Part shown: piece after piece, positions 24,751-34,370 of the stretch
Layout: every line of letters starts with the position of its first letter
Numbering within the stretch: the first letter of the stretch is position 1
Origin: Runella sp.
Lineage (GTDB): Bacteria > Bacteroidota > Bacteroidia > Cytophagales > Spirosomataceae
Direction of reading: 5' to 3'
Length of the DNA stretch: 56,263 bases
Assembly: GCA_023254175.1 (NCBI GenBank)
Contig: JALQYJ010000167.1
Span: 1 to 56,263, forward strand
Translations under genes and position numbers: made by a program
Notes under the pieces: generated by a model
Database searches by the model: none
What the model saw: the letters and a program-made list of their open reading frames with translations, nothing else
What the model was told of the DNA's origin: nothing

Positions 24751-25866
24751 ATGCCTTATTTCATTCGATTTGTAGTACTTGTACTTAGTTTGACCCAACT
24801 TCCCGTTCGTGCTCAAATTTTATACGATACAACTACCCAAGATTTGGTTTTAGATGCCATCGATCACATTTACAATTACGAGTTTACAGCCGTCGAGCCT
24901 ATTGCTAAACAAATTAGGGCCAAATACCCCAATCATCCCGTAAATGCTATGCTCAAAGCAATGCAATTACAGTGGCAATATTTGCCTGTGAAGGATAACA
25001 AAGCGATGAGTGGACAGTATGCAAAGTTGTTGGAAGAGTGCATCAATAAAGCAAAGATTTTGGAGAAAAACGAAAAAAATCGTTCAGAAGCGGCGTTTTT
25101 TTCCATGGCAGGACACGGTTACATCGCGTTGATTCATAATTACAACAACGAAAAAATGAAGGCAGCGAGCGAGGCAAAGAAAGCCTATGATTATGTCATG
25201 GACGGCTTTAAATACATGCAACACAATCCCGAATTTTACTTTTCGTCGGGCTTGTACAACTACTACATGATTCGCTACCCCGAAGATCACCCAATTGTAA
25301 AACCTGTCGTTTTTTTCTTTAAAGATGGAAATAGAGAAGAGGGCCTTCGACAAATGGATATTGCTTCCCGTAAAGGTGTGTTTACTCGTACAGAATCGGC
25401 TTTTTATTTGGCACGCATTTATTTAAAACACGAACAACGCTACGACAAAGCAAGCGGGTATTTGAGTCATTTGGTCGAAAAGTATCCCAATAACCCTATT
25501 TTTTTGATGAAGCATACCGAAGCATTAATGCTTTATGGAAAGTTTGAGGAAGCACAGCCTTTTTTAGAAAAGCTCAAGAAAAGAAACGAGGCTTTTTTTT
25601 CGCTGATATCACATACTTTGGAGGGTATGTATCAAGAAAAACACTTTCGCAATGACTCTGCCGCCCAAAGAATGTATTTGATAGCCATTCGCCAAACACG
25701 TGATGAAGAATACACAAAAGAATACCAAGCCTTCGCATATGCAGGCTTGGCGCGCATTTCGCTTCGAGCAGGAGACAAGATAAAAGCAACCGAGTATTAC
25801 AAAAAAGTAATGGAACTAGCAGAGTACAAAGGTACTCTCAAAGAAGCCAAAAATTTTTTAAAGTAG
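24751..25866 (+). CDS. Secreted TPR-containing protein
   Basis: I choose the ATG at 24751, which gives a clean signal peptide (MPYFIRFVVLVLSLTQLPVRAQ). An upstream ATG at 24688 is also possible, and one at 24535 would overlap the divergent M16 gene. The mature protein is alpha-helical with tetratricopeptide-like repeats. Recurrent features are aromatic/alanine-spaced helices such as FYLARIYLKHEQRYDKASGYL and AYAGLARISLRAGDKIKATEYYKKVMEL, the latter a good TPR near the C-terminus. TPR proteins scaffold complexes; no partner is evident here. It converges on the carbohydrate kinase gene with 40 bp between stops. Confidence 0.8.
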   Translation: MPYFIRFVVLVLSLTQLPVRAQILYDTTTQDLVLDAIDHIYNYEFTAVEPIAKQIRAKYPNHPVNAMLKAMQLQWQYLPVKDNKAMSGQYAKLLEECINKAKILEKNEKNRSEAAFFSMAGHGYIALIHNYNNEKMKAASEAKKAYDYVMDGFKYMQHNPEFYFSSGLYNYYMIRYPEDHPIVKPVVFFFKDGNREEGLRQMDIASRKGVFTRTESAFYLARIYLKHEQRYDKASGYLSHLVEKYPNNPIFLMKHTEALMLYGKFEEAQPFLEKLKKRNEAFFSLISHTLEGMYQEKHFRNDSAAQRMYLIAIRQTRDEEYTKEYQAFAYAGLARISLRAGDKIKATEYYKKVMELAEYKGTLKEAKNFLK

Positions 25867-25906
25867 TTAATACTTTGCTAAAGTGATTTGAAGCATTCAC
25901 CCTCTC

Positions 25907-27421
25907 TTAGCCCTGTAAAGCAACCAAATCGTCAAAATCTTCTGCTAGTTTATAGCTTAAACGGTCAAAAATTTCCGATAACTGGCCATATTGCTGATGA
26001 TTTGAGTCATTGGGGGAATACGTTTTTACTGATTTTATGGTACGAGAAGCTTCTTCTAAGTTTTCATATCTCCCCAATTTTGTTGATGCCAGTAAGGCAG
26101 CCCCTGCACTCGCACTATCGTGTTTATCATTGATATACACCGTTTTACCGAATACATCTGACAGTATTTGTGCAAACAAAGGTAGCGTAGCATAGACGCC
26201 ATTAATGTACAAGTTTTGGATAGATCGGTATTGTTGAAGCAATTTACCAATACTGTACACTTCATAAATAATACCTTCTACGGTTGCTCTGATGAAGTGT
26301 GTACGTTCATGGGTAATATTTACTCCTATGTAGGCTCCACGCGCATTGGCATTCCACAATGGGGCGCGTTCCCCCAATAAATAAGGTAAAAATAACAACC
26401 CTCTTGCTCCTGCAGGTACACGTTCGGCCTGCATCAACAATTGGTTGATAGCATATTCCATATCGGTATTTATACCTGAAGCTCCAAATTGCTGCACAAA
26501 CCACTCAAAAACAACCCCACCATTGTTGGTTGGTCCCCCAGAAATGTAGGTACCCTCGGTTAATATATAGTTAAAAAATCGTTGCTTTTCGTCTACAAGC
26601 ACTTGTTTACCCGCTACACGTACGGCTCCACTCGACCCGATTGTAATCGTCGCATCTCCTTCAGTAACCACCCCGGCCCCCAGTGTTGCTAAACAGCCGT
26701 CGCTCGCCCCCACAATCACTTTGATGGTGGGAGGCAATCGAAACAATCGAATGTACTCCTTCTTGAGTTTTAAATCGTCGAAGTCGATGGAAACGGGTTC
26801 TGATAATTGATGGGATTTAATTCGCGCAAAGTCAAGTGCCGACGGTTCCCAATTAAGCTGGTGAATGTTGAACAAGCCTGTTGAAGATGCTAAGCTATAA
26901 TCCACAACCAGCTGCCCTGTCAATTGATAAATAATATATTCTTTGATGGAAACAAATTTATAGATTTTCTCTAACCAAGACGGCGAAGTGTTAGTACCAA
27001 ACCAACGAATTTTAATCAACGGAGACATTGGGTGAATGGGCGTACCCGTCTGCTCATAAATAGCTGCTCCTAAATTTGAGTTTTTTAGAAGCATAGCCTC
27101 GTCTCTTCCACGGTTATCGGCCCAAATTACTGCATTACGGAGCGGGACTCCATGTTTATCTATGGGAAGAACACTATGCATTGATGCGCTAAAAACAATA
27201 GCCACTGGTCGATACTTTTTGGATAAAACATCGTTAAAAAGACCTTTTAAAGCATACAAAACAGTCAAAAAAATTTGTTCAGGGTCTTGTTCACTAAAAT
27301 CAGGCTGAGGGTGAAAAGTAGGATAACTCCCCTGCCGTGTTCCAAGTAGATTATTTGTTAAATCAAAAGCAGATGCTTTGACTTTTGTGGTACCAATGTC
27401 AATAGTGATGATGTACTCCAT
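25907..27421 (-). CDS. gntK: FGGY-family carbohydrate kinase, probable gluconokinase
   Basis: The first ATG in frame is at 27421 (a TTG lies at 27472), giving 504 residues. The N-terminal ATPase motif MEYIITIDIGTTKVKASAFD and the second-domain motifs ATITIGSSGAVRV and SGGPTNNGGVV match the FGGY kinase fold. Gluconokinase is favoured over xylulokinase because the gene clusters with a 6-phosphogluconate dehydrogenase gene (33408). The cluster also has an AraC regulator on the same strand and a SusCD pair. The kinase would phosphorylate gluconate to 6-phosphogluconate for that dehydrogenase. Substrate is inferred from context. Confidence 0.82.
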   Translation of the reverse strand: MEYIITIDIGTTKVKASAFDLTNNLLGTRQGSYPTFHPQPDFSEQDPEQIFLTVLYALKGLFNDVLSKKYRPVAIVFSASMHSVLPIDKHGVPLRNAVIWADNRGRDEAMLLKNSNLGAAIYEQTGTPIHPMSPLIKIRWFGTNTSPSWLEKIYKFVSIKEYIIYQLTGQLVVDYSLASSTGLFNIHQLNWEPSALDFARIKSHQLSEPVSIDFDDLKLKKEYIRLFRLPPTIKVIVGASDGCLATLGAGVVTEGDATITIGSSGAVRVAGKQVLVDEKQRFFNYILTEGTYISGGPTNNGGVVFEWFVQQFGASGINTDMEYAINQLLMQAERVPAGARGLLFLPYLLGERAPLWNANARGAYIGVNITHERTHFIRATVEGIIYEVYSIGKLLQQYRSIQNLYINGVYATLPLFAQILSDVFGKTVYINDKHDSASAGAALLASTKLGRYENLEEASRTIKSVKTYSPNDSNHQQYGQLSEIFDRLSYKLAEDFDDLVALQG

Positions 27422-27492
27422 AGAATAAACAAAAGATAACGATGAAGAAGGTAATTGAATATAAACGTGCAAAAATTACTTTTTAGAATTTG

Positions 27493-28377
27493 CTACGAGC
27501 TGTCACCCGTCTGGCGTTTTCGATAATGCCCTGGCGTATAACCAGTCAATTTTTTAAAGGTAGTGGAAAAGTGCTGCGAAGAATAAAACCCCGTATCAAG
27601 AGCTATATCAGTAAGACTTTTTTCGGTTTGCCGAAGTTGGCGCATTGCCTCAGCAATACGGATATTTATCAAATAGTTTAAAGGCGAAAAACCTGAGTAT
27701 GCTTTTACTTTTTCGGTAAAAGCCGTACTTCCCAATCCTACTACAGTAGCCATTTCTTCGACGGTCCACGGGTAGTCAAGGTTATCACGAAGCATTTTTT
27801 CTAATTGTTCAAAAGCCTTAGGAAAGTCTCGTCGTTGGTTTTGTTGTTGACTTTGTTGGCGAACAATGATAACGAGCAGTTCATCAAGCAGTTGGTTGAC
27901 TCTTGTCTGGTACGCAAACTCTGCCTGTTTGAGCTCTTGCTCTATTTTTGTAAGTAGGTCATTGACCTGCTTTAACTGGTTCAAAACCATCGGTGCATGT
28001 GACACCATTAAGCGCCCCATCAGCTTCTGGTCATTTTCCTGAATCGCCGACCAAGCCCCTAAACGCAGCTCGCCGCTAGGCTCAAATACCTCAACTTCCA
28101 ACTTTAACCAAGCAAAACTTCCAATTTCTAATGTATTTGTTGGACTACCTAACTGCTGCCAAGGACACAAAGCAACAACATCATTTGGGTACAATACGTA
28201 GCGTTTCTGCTCAATTATCCACTCATATTTACCTTCTAAAATACATAATATATAAATACCCCCTTTTACTTCAATAGGCCAATCATTAAGCCTAACCGTC
28301 TGATTTTTAAGACGAACAAGCTCCTTTAAGTGTAAAAAATCGGAAAACGGCACTAAAGAATATGCGGGTTTATTCAT
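27493..28377 (-). CDS. AraC-family transcriptional regulator
   Basis: A 294-residue regulator. The N-terminal part (1-190) is an AraC-type sensor domain with a short cupin-like beta segment. The C-terminal part (about 195-290) has two helix-turn-helix motifs: WTVEEMATVVGLGSTAFTEKVK and the second helix ending FYSSQHFSTTFKKLTGYTPGHYRK. These match the AraC/XylS DNA-binding domain. It is co-directional with the kinase (71 bp downstream) and divergent from the susC gene. The likely job is to sense the cognate sugar acid or a derivative and control both directions. Effector and operators cannot be read directly. Confidence 0.88.
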   Translation of the reverse strand: MNKPAYSLVPFSDFLHLKELVRLKNQTVRLNDWPIEVKGGIYILCILEGKYEWIIEQKRYVLYPNDVVALCPWQQLGSPTNTLEIGSFAWLKLEVEVFEPSGELRLGAWSAIQENDQKLMGRLMVSHAPMVLNQLKQVNDLLTKIEQELKQAEFAYQTRVNQLLDELLVIIVRQQSQQQNQRRDFPKAFEQLEKMLRDNLDYPWTVEEMATVVGLGSTAFTEKVKAYSGFSPLNYLINIRIAEAMRQLRQTEKSLTDIALDTGFYSSQHFSTTFKKLTGYTPGHYRKRQTGDSS

Positions 28378-28552
28378 TTAAAAACAACTTATTCACTATT
28401 TTTTTTAATAAAACATCAAAATATTACAAAAATCAACATCGTCTAATCGTAGAAGTTTTTGGCACTTTCTTCTTATTTTTTTGCACTCAGTTCATTAACC
28501 TATCAGTTCAATTCGACATACCCTTTAAACTTACCAACAATTTATCATTAAG

Positions 28553-31500
28553 ATGAGAAAATTTCTATTCATGCCCAAAGTCATTCTAATGTTAATGACA
28601 TTTTTGGCACTCACGACCACACTCTGGGCCCAAAATCGTGTAAATGGAACTGTTACTAATGCCGCCGACAAATTACCCCTTGCTGGAGTATCGGTAGTTG
28701 TAAAAGGAAGCACAACAGGTACATCTACCGACGGCAGCGGAAATTACAGCCTATCGGCCCCAAATGGAGCCACCCTTGTTTTTAGTTTCATTGGCTATGG
28801 TTCAAAAGAAATTTCGGTGGGAAACCAAACTCGAATCGATATTTCGCTATCTGAAAGTGCTGAAGCCCTCAATGAAGTCGTCGTAACGGCTTTGGGTATC
28901 AAAAAAGAAGCCAAAAAGCTTGGTTATGCCACGGCTACTATCAATGCCGATGCCCTCACCGAAAACCGTACTCCTAACTTCATGAACTCTTTACAGGGTA
29001 AAATTGCGGGGGTAAATATTTCTGGGTTGGGAACAGGACCTGCGGGTACTTCTAAAATTCGGATTCGTGGCCAATCTTCTATTTCGGGGCAAAACAACCC
29101 CTTAATTGTCGTAAACGGTATTCCAATTGATAATACCAACTTTGGGACTAACCCAGGAAATGCCGCTGCGGATAACTCCGTTGGGGTCAGAGGAGGGGGA
29201 AATACATCAGACGGTGGTGACGGTTTATCGTCGATTAATCCTGACGATATCGAGAGTATGACTGTCCTCAAAGGTGCAACTGCGGCTGCTCTGTACGGCT
29301 CACGCGCTAAAGACGGAGTATTGATGATTACCACCAAAACAAAAGGAAGTGGTAAAGGAATTGGTGTTAGTTACAACAGCAACTATACTAACGAAACGCC
29401 CCTTGATTTTACAGATTATCAGTACGAATACGGTCAAGGCGAAAACGGTGTTCGTCCTACGACTCCTAACCCCACTTCAGGCCAGTGGTCGTTTGGCGAG
29501 AAATTTCAACCAGGTATGACCCAAGTTCTGTTTGACAATGTGACGGTTCCTTACGTACCAGTTTATAACCGTATCCGTAAGTTTTTCCGTAATGGTTCCA
29601 ACTTTACCAATACGGTCAGCTTATCATCTGCTAGTGAAAAAGGAGGCTTTAACCTTTCCTTTGCCAACATGGACAGCAAGGGAATTGTACCCAACAACAG
29701 TTTTAATCGTAAAACCATTAACCTCGGCTATTCATACGAGTTATCGAAAAAATTGAGTTTCTCAGGAAACATCAATTATTCTCACGAGTACAACAAAAAC
29801 CCACCAAACATTGCCAACCAAGATAACTCTATCCCCACTGCCCTCTTCAACTTAGCCAACTCAATGCCGTTGGAATTGATGGAAGCCAAGAAATTCAATG
29901 CAGCTGGAAACGAGTACATTTATTCGCGTTTTCAAAACCGTACAAACCCTTACTTTACCCTCTCTGAACAATTCCAAAATATTATCCGCGACCGCCTTTT
30001 TGGTAACATTTCGGTTAAATATAATTTGCTTCCTTGGTTATTTGTTCAAGGACGTGTGGGTCAAGATTATTGGTCGCGCGACCAAGATTACAACAACTTC
30101 CCAACGGGTCAAGCATCGCTTGCGCCAGCACCTGCGGGTTTTGTAAACGGTTTGTACACGCAAGAATCAAGAAGATTCCGTGAAATTAACACCGATATCT
30201 TGATTTCGGGCACTCAGAAATTTGGCGATTTTGGCTTAGATTTCAACTTGGGTGGCAATAAAATGTACCGTCGTTCGGACGTCAACAGCGTTCAAGTACA
30301 GGATTTTGTCGTAAGAGGTTTGTATACCGTTATGAACGGGCGCGTTAAAGACCCCATTTATGGACTTTCTGAGCGGGCAGTTAACTCGGTTTACGGGTCA
30401 GCTGAATTTTCGTACAAAAACGTATTGTTCTTAAATGCAACTGTACGAAACGATTGGTTTTCTACTCTTTCTCCCGAGAATCGTAGCATTCTATATCCTT
30501 CTCTTTCTGGAAGCTTTGTATTTTCACAGGCTTTCGACAATATTCCTAGCTGGTTAACCTTTGGGAAACTCCGTGCTGCTTATGCTGAAGTGGGAAGCGA
30601 TACCGACGTAGCCCCTTATTCCAACAATTTGTTTTACGGTATCAATGCTAACCTCTTTGGCGGGCAGCCAGTGGGTGGTTCGTCAGGAACAACTACCTTG
30701 CCTAACGCCAATCTCCGCCCAATGCGTACGGCCGAAACCGAACTTGGATTAGAACTCAAATTGTTGGATAGTCGTGTATCGTTGGATGCGGCAGTGTACA
30801 ACAAAATAACGACAGACCAAATCGTTTCTGCTCAAATTTCGGATGCTTCAGGTTTTGTCACAACCCTTATCAACAGTGGCAAGAGCCAAAACCGTGGTTT
30901 TGAAATGTTGTTAAATATCATACCCATCAAAACCAATGATTTTCAGTGGGATTTAACTCTCAATGGATCGTATAACAAAACCAAAGTACTGAGCCTTTTA
31001 ACAGATACTCCAGGTGAACGAATTACGGTTGGAACGCACGTATTTAATGGAGAGCTCCGCCAAGTGGTTGGAGAAGAAATGGGGCAGATTTATGGGTTTG
31101 GATTCAAGCGGGATGCTAACGGTCAAATGATCTTTGGTGGTAACGGTATCCCACTTCGCACTGACAACCTCATTTCGTACGGTTCGGCCTTGCCAAAGTG
31201 GATTGGTGGTATTAACAACACCTTTAATTATAAAGGCATCAATGTATCATTTTTAATTGATTTCAAATTGGGAAACATGATGCTTTCAGGTACTAACTTC
31301 AACGCTGTTCGCCACGGTTTACATAAAATGACATTGGTAGGTCGCGATGGGGGTGTACTTGGAGTGGGTGTTAACGCAAAAGGTGAACCTAATACGGTGA
31401 AAGCACCTGTGCAGGACTACTGGTCAGTGGTACGGTCGCTTGCACTCGTCGAACCTGTCATTTATGATGGCGGCTACTGGAAACTTCGCCAAATTACTGC

Positions 31501-31714
31501 TGGATATGACTTTACACGCTTTTTACCCAAAAACTTCCCTGTTAAAAATTTAAAACTAAGTGCCGTAGCAAACAACGTATTCCTACTTAAAAAGTGGGTT
31601 GATAACATTGACCCTGAATCGTTTGGTTATTCTTCGGACAACCTTGTGGGCATGGAATCAACAGGATTGCCAACGACACGAAGTATTGGTTTCAATCTCA
31701 ATGCAAAGTTTTAA
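28553..31714 (+). CDS. SusC/RagA-family TonB-linked outer membrane transporter
   Basis: A 1053-residue protein with a signal peptide ending TLWA. It opens with a carboxypeptidase-D regulatory-like segment (VNGTVTNAADKLPLAGVSVVVKG; about residues 28-108) and then the plug motif LNEVVVTALGIKKEAKKLGYATA. This is the TonB-box region typical of SusC proteins. The rest is a plug and 22-strand beta barrel (RIRGQSSISGQNNPLIVVNG; C-terminal RSIGFNLNAKF). SusC barrels with a SusD lid form pedal-bin importers of oligosaccharides or other complex ligands. It begins the rightward half of the gluconate-type locus and is followed 63 bp later by susD. Confidence 0.95.
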   Translation: MRKFLFMPKVILMLMTFLALTTTLWAQNRVNGTVTNAADKLPLAGVSVVVKGSTTGTSTDGSGNYSLSAPNGATLVFSFIGYGSKEISVGNQTRIDISLSESAEALNEVVVTALGIKKEAKKLGYATATINADALTENRTPNFMNSLQGKIAGVNISGLGTGPAGTSKIRIRGQSSISGQNNPLIVVNGIPIDNTNFGTNPGNAAADNSVGVRGGGNTSDGGDGLSSINPDDIESMTVLKGATAAALYGSRAKDGVLMITTKTKGSGKGIGVSYNSNYTNETPLDFTDYQYEYGQGENGVRPTTPNPTSGQWSFGEKFQPGMTQVLFDNVTVPYVPVYNRIRKFFRNGSNFTNTVSLSSASEKGGFNLSFANMDSKGIVPNNSFNRKTINLGYSYELSKKLSFSGNINYSHEYNKNPPNIANQDNSIPTALFNLANSMPLELMEAKKFNAAGNEYIYSRFQNRTNPYFTLSEQFQNIIRDRLFGNISVKYNLLPWLFVQGRVGQDYWSRDQDYNNFPTGQASLAPAPAGFVNGLYTQESRRFREINTDILISGTQKFGDFGLDFNLGGNKMYRRSDVNSVQVQDFVVRGLYTVMNGRVKDPIYGLSERAVNSVYGSAEFSYKNVLFLNATVRNDWFSTLSPENRSILYPSLSGSFVFSQAFDNIPSWLTFGKLRAAYAEVGSDTDVAPYSNNLFYGINANLFGGQPVGGSSGTTTLPNANLRPMRTAETELGLELKLLDSRVSLDAAVYNKITTDQIVSAQISDASGFVTTLINSGKSQNRGFEMLLNIIPIKTNDFQWDLTLNGSYNKTKVLSLLTDTPGERITVGTHVFNGELRQVVGEEMGQIYGFGFKRDANGQMIFGGNGIPLRTDNLISYGSALPKWIGGINNTFNYKGINVSFLIDFKLGNMMLSGTNFNAVRHGLHKMTLVGRDGGVLGVGVNAKGEPNTVKAPVQDYWSVVRSLALVEPVIYDGGYWKLRQITAGYDFTRFLPKNFPVKNLKLSAVANNVFLLKKWVDNIDPESFGYSSDNLVGMESTGLPTTRSIGFNLNAKF

Positions 31715-31744
31715 CCCCCAAACCCCCGAAGGGGGCTTATATCC
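31714..31744 (+). repeat. C5/G5 palindromic repeat in the susC-susD gap
   Basis: The element reads A-CCCCC-AAA-CCCCC-GAA-GGGGG-CTTATATCC, starting at the last base of the susC stop codon. It shares the C5-N3-C5-N3-G5-NTTATA-CC layout with the repeat inside MoxR. The central C5/G5 arms with a 3-nt loop make a small hairpin that could protect or attenuate the transcript between the two genes. Confidence 0.65.
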
Positions 31745-31777
31745 AAGCTTTCGGGGACACTACAAAAGATTAATATA

Positions 31778-33316
31778 ATGAAACACATACTTAAAAAATC
31801 GGTTTTTTTACTCCCAATTTGGGCTGCTGCTGTCGTTAGTTTAGGAGGATGTGATCAAGGTTTTGACGAACTCAATATCAATAAAAACGCCGCACTTTCG
31901 GTCAATCCAATCTTTATTCTTAACAATGCGACTGTAAACTCAGCTTTTACAACAGGCTCTGTTTTCTATGAAATTGGTATTGTTCAACAAATGATTTCCC
32001 CAAACTCTGGAGTGTTAACAGGGGCTAATTTTAACCAAGACAACCGAGACAACACCGTTCAGAATTGGCAAAAGTATTACCGTAACGTGATTCGTAACTC
32101 GCAGGACGTTATTAATCAAACACAATCGGTTGCAAGTCGTAGCAATTTATACAATATGGCCCGAATCATTCAGGCCAACGCCTACATGATTTTGACCGAT
32201 TCCTACGGCGATATTCCCTACTCGGAGGCGGAAAAAGGCTACACCAATCAAATATTTTTGCCAAAATATGACACCCAACAGGCTGTTTACACAGGAATTA
32301 TAAAAGAACTGACAGAAGCAACTGCCGCGTTAGATGCTTCTAAAACCGTTGAAACGGCGGATGTACTCTACAGTGGAAACATCGCGCTCTGGAAAAAGTA
32401 CGGCAATTCACTACTACTTCGTGCAGGAATGCGCTTGAGTAAAGTAGACGCAGCTCAAGCTCAACAAGTAGTAGCAAGAGCCGCCCAAGCGGGTGTTATG
32501 GAGACCAACTCGGACAATGCCATTATTAAACACGACGCCAACTATGTCAATGGTATTGGTAACTTATTGAATGCCACCGAGGCAGCTAACGTATATTTGG
32601 CAGCCCCATTTGTTGATTTCCTCAAAAAGACGAACGACCCCCGTTTGAAATCCATTGCTGTTCGTTATGTTGGGGCAAAATCAGGGCCTGAACAAGTGGC
32701 CTCTCGTGCCTCTACTGACCCTACCCTCCAAATTGGGATGCCTTTAGGATACGATAATAACACTATTTCGGCTGAGGTAACTAAAAATAAATTAGCTAGT
32801 TTCTACGACTTTACACAAGTTGACCGCACTCGTGTGGTAAAAACTACGGCTCCTACTTTCTTGGTGACAGCTGCCCAAACGCAACTTTTGTTAGCTGAAG
32901 CAGCTCAGAAAGGCTGGGTTACAGGCACCACTGCCGAAACCTACTTCAACCGTGGAGTTCGTTTGCACATGGAGCAAATGGCCTTGTATGATGCCAACTC
33001 GGCAGTAGCCGCAGTAGATATTGATGCCTATTTGAAAGCCAATCCTTATGTTGCAGCTAGCGCATTAGAACAAATCAACACCCAATATTGGGTAGCGTCT
33101 TTCTTAAATGGCCCCGAAGCTTTTGCTAACTTCCGCCGTAGTGGTTTCCCAAAACTTACCCCTAATCCATTCCCAGGAAAGGGTATTAAAGGCGATTTTA
33201 TTAAACGATTGACTTATCCCAACTCCGAAATCTCGGTTAATAATGCCAATGTAAAAGAAGCCATAGCTCGTCAGGGAGCCGATGATTTAGATACAAAAGT
33301 TTGGTGGGATAAATAA
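31778..33316 (+). CDS. SusD/RagB-family outer membrane lipoprotein
   Basis: A 512-residue protein with a lipoprotein signal whose lipidated cysteine is Cys25 (VVSLGGC). The mature protein is alpha-helical and resembles the SusD-like_2 branch, with the starting signature GFDELNINKNAALSVNP and internal helices such as NMARIIQANAYMILTDSYGDIPYSEAEKG. It would bind ligand at the cell surface as the lid of the SusC barrel encoded just upstream. No glycoside hydrolase is encoded nearby, so the ligand is probably small, consistent with sugar acid uptake. Confidence 0.93.
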   Translation: MKHILKKSVFLLPIWAAAVVSLGGCDQGFDELNINKNAALSVNPIFILNNATVNSAFTTGSVFYEIGIVQQMISPNSGVLTGANFNQDNRDNTVQNWQKYYRNVIRNSQDVINQTQSVASRSNLYNMARIIQANAYMILTDSYGDIPYSEAEKGYTNQIFLPKYDTQQAVYTGIIKELTEATAALDASKTVETADVLYSGNIALWKKYGNSLLLRAGMRLSKVDAAQAQQVVARAAQAGVMETNSDNAIIKHDANYVNGIGNLLNATEAANVYLAAPFVDFLKKTNDPRLKSIAVRYVGAKSGPEQVASRASTDPTLQIGMPLGYDNNTISAEVTKNKLASFYDFTQVDRTRVVKTTAPTFLVTAAQTQLLLAEAAQKGWVTGTTAETYFNRGVRLHMEQMALYDANSAVAAVDIDAYLKANPYVAASALEQINTQYWVASFLNGPEAFANFRRSGFPKLTPNPFPGKGIKGDFIKRLTYPNSEISVNNANVKEAIARQGADDLDTKVWWDK

Positions 33317-33407
33317 TTTTCCACGTGTGAGAGTGGGGATTGAGCAATGATACCCCTATTTTTGCCTTTTCCCTCTCATTTATTCATGTTATAAAATATC
33401 AGTATTA

Positions 33408-34307
33408 ATGCAAATTGGATTTGTAGGTCTTGGCAAAATGGGGTACAACCTAGCCCTCAATCTTCATCGTCACGGTTATGAAGTAGTTGCGTACGATGTA
33501 ATGACCGAAAACGTCAAAAATATTCTTCTTGAAGGTGTAACTCCCGCCTTTAGTTTGGAGGAGCTTTGCCAACAACTTAACGGCAGAAAAGTAATTTGGC
33601 TCATGGTACCAGCAGGAAAACCAGTTGATGATTGTATCGAAGCCTTACTACCTTTTTTGACCGCCAATGACATTATCATTGATGGTGGAAATTCTAACTT
33701 TAATGACTCGATCCGTCGCTATACTTACCTCAAATCCAAAAATATTGATTTCCTTGATTGCGGAACAAGTGGAGGCGTAGATGGCGCCTTAAATGGTGCC
33801 TGTACCATGATTGGTGGCGAAGATGATGTTTTCAATTACTGCACTTCAGTCTTCAACGACATTTCACTTCCCAACGGTTGGCTTCACGCTGGAGGCCCTG
33901 GAAGTGGCCACTTCGTAAAAATGGTTCACAACGGCATCGAATACGGGATGATGCAAGCCATTGCGGAAGGTTTTGAAGTCATGGAACAATCAAAATACAA
34001 CCTTGATTTGGAGCAGGTGGCTCGAGTATTTAATCATGGTTCAGTGGTACGGAGTTGGTTAATGGAATTGACTGAGAAAGCCTTTTCCAAAGACCCTAAA
34101 TTAGAGGCCATTAAAGGTGTTATGCACTCCTCTGGTGAAGGTAAATGGACACTAGAGACGGCCCTCGACATGGGGATTCCAACCCCAGTGATTGCTCTTT
34201 CATTATTGATGCGCTATCGCTCACAGCAAGACGATACCTTTACGGGCAAAGTCGTAGCGGCACTTCGCAACGAATTCGGCGGCCACGCCGTAGAAAAAGC
34301 CCATTAA
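33408..34307 (+). CDS. gnd: 6-phosphogluconate dehydrogenase, decarboxylating (short YqeC/GndA-type)
   Basis: A 299-residue enzyme, the size of the NAD-linked short 6PGDH type rather than the 470-residue form. The Rossmann motif GFVGLGKMG is at residues 4-12. The substrate-binding stretch IIDGGNSNFNDS and the catalytic segment GPGSGHFVKMVHNGIEYGMMQ, with its lysine and HNGIE, are intact. It oxidatively decarboxylates 6-phosphogluconate to ribulose 5-phosphate. Its placement after the SusCD pair and near the FGGY kinase makes a complete two-step route from imported gluconate into the pentose phosphate pathway. The stop codon overlaps the first base of a large hairpin. Confidence 0.94.
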   Translation: MQIGFVGLGKMGYNLALNLHRHGYEVVAYDVMTENVKNILLEGVTPAFSLEELCQQLNGRKVIWLMVPAGKPVDDCIEALLPFLTANDIIIDGGNSNFNDSIRRYTYLKSKNIDFLDCGTSGGVDGALNGACTMIGGEDDVFNYCTSVFNDISLPNGWLHAGGPGSGHFVKMVHNGIEYGMMQAIAEGFEVMEQSKYNLDLEQVARVFNHGSVVRSWLMELTEKAFSKDPKLEAIKGVMHSSGEGKWTLETALDMGIPTPVIALSLLMRYRSQQDDTFTGKVVAALRNEFGGHAVEKAH

Positions 34308-34365
34308 ATGACGAGTGCAGAATGTCGAATTATTGTTTTTTATTCGACATTCTGCACTCGTCATT
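34307..34365. terminator. Very long perfect hairpin between gnd and ssb
   Basis: The arms AATGACGAGTGCAG...TCGAAT (34307-34330) and its exact complement (34342-34365) form 24 perfect base pairs around an 11-nt T-rich loop. The hairpin overlaps the last base of the gnd stop codon and ends 6 bp before the ssb stop. Being between two converging genes, it is well placed as a bidirectional terminator. Confidence 0.75.
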
Positions 34366-34370
34366 CTGAT

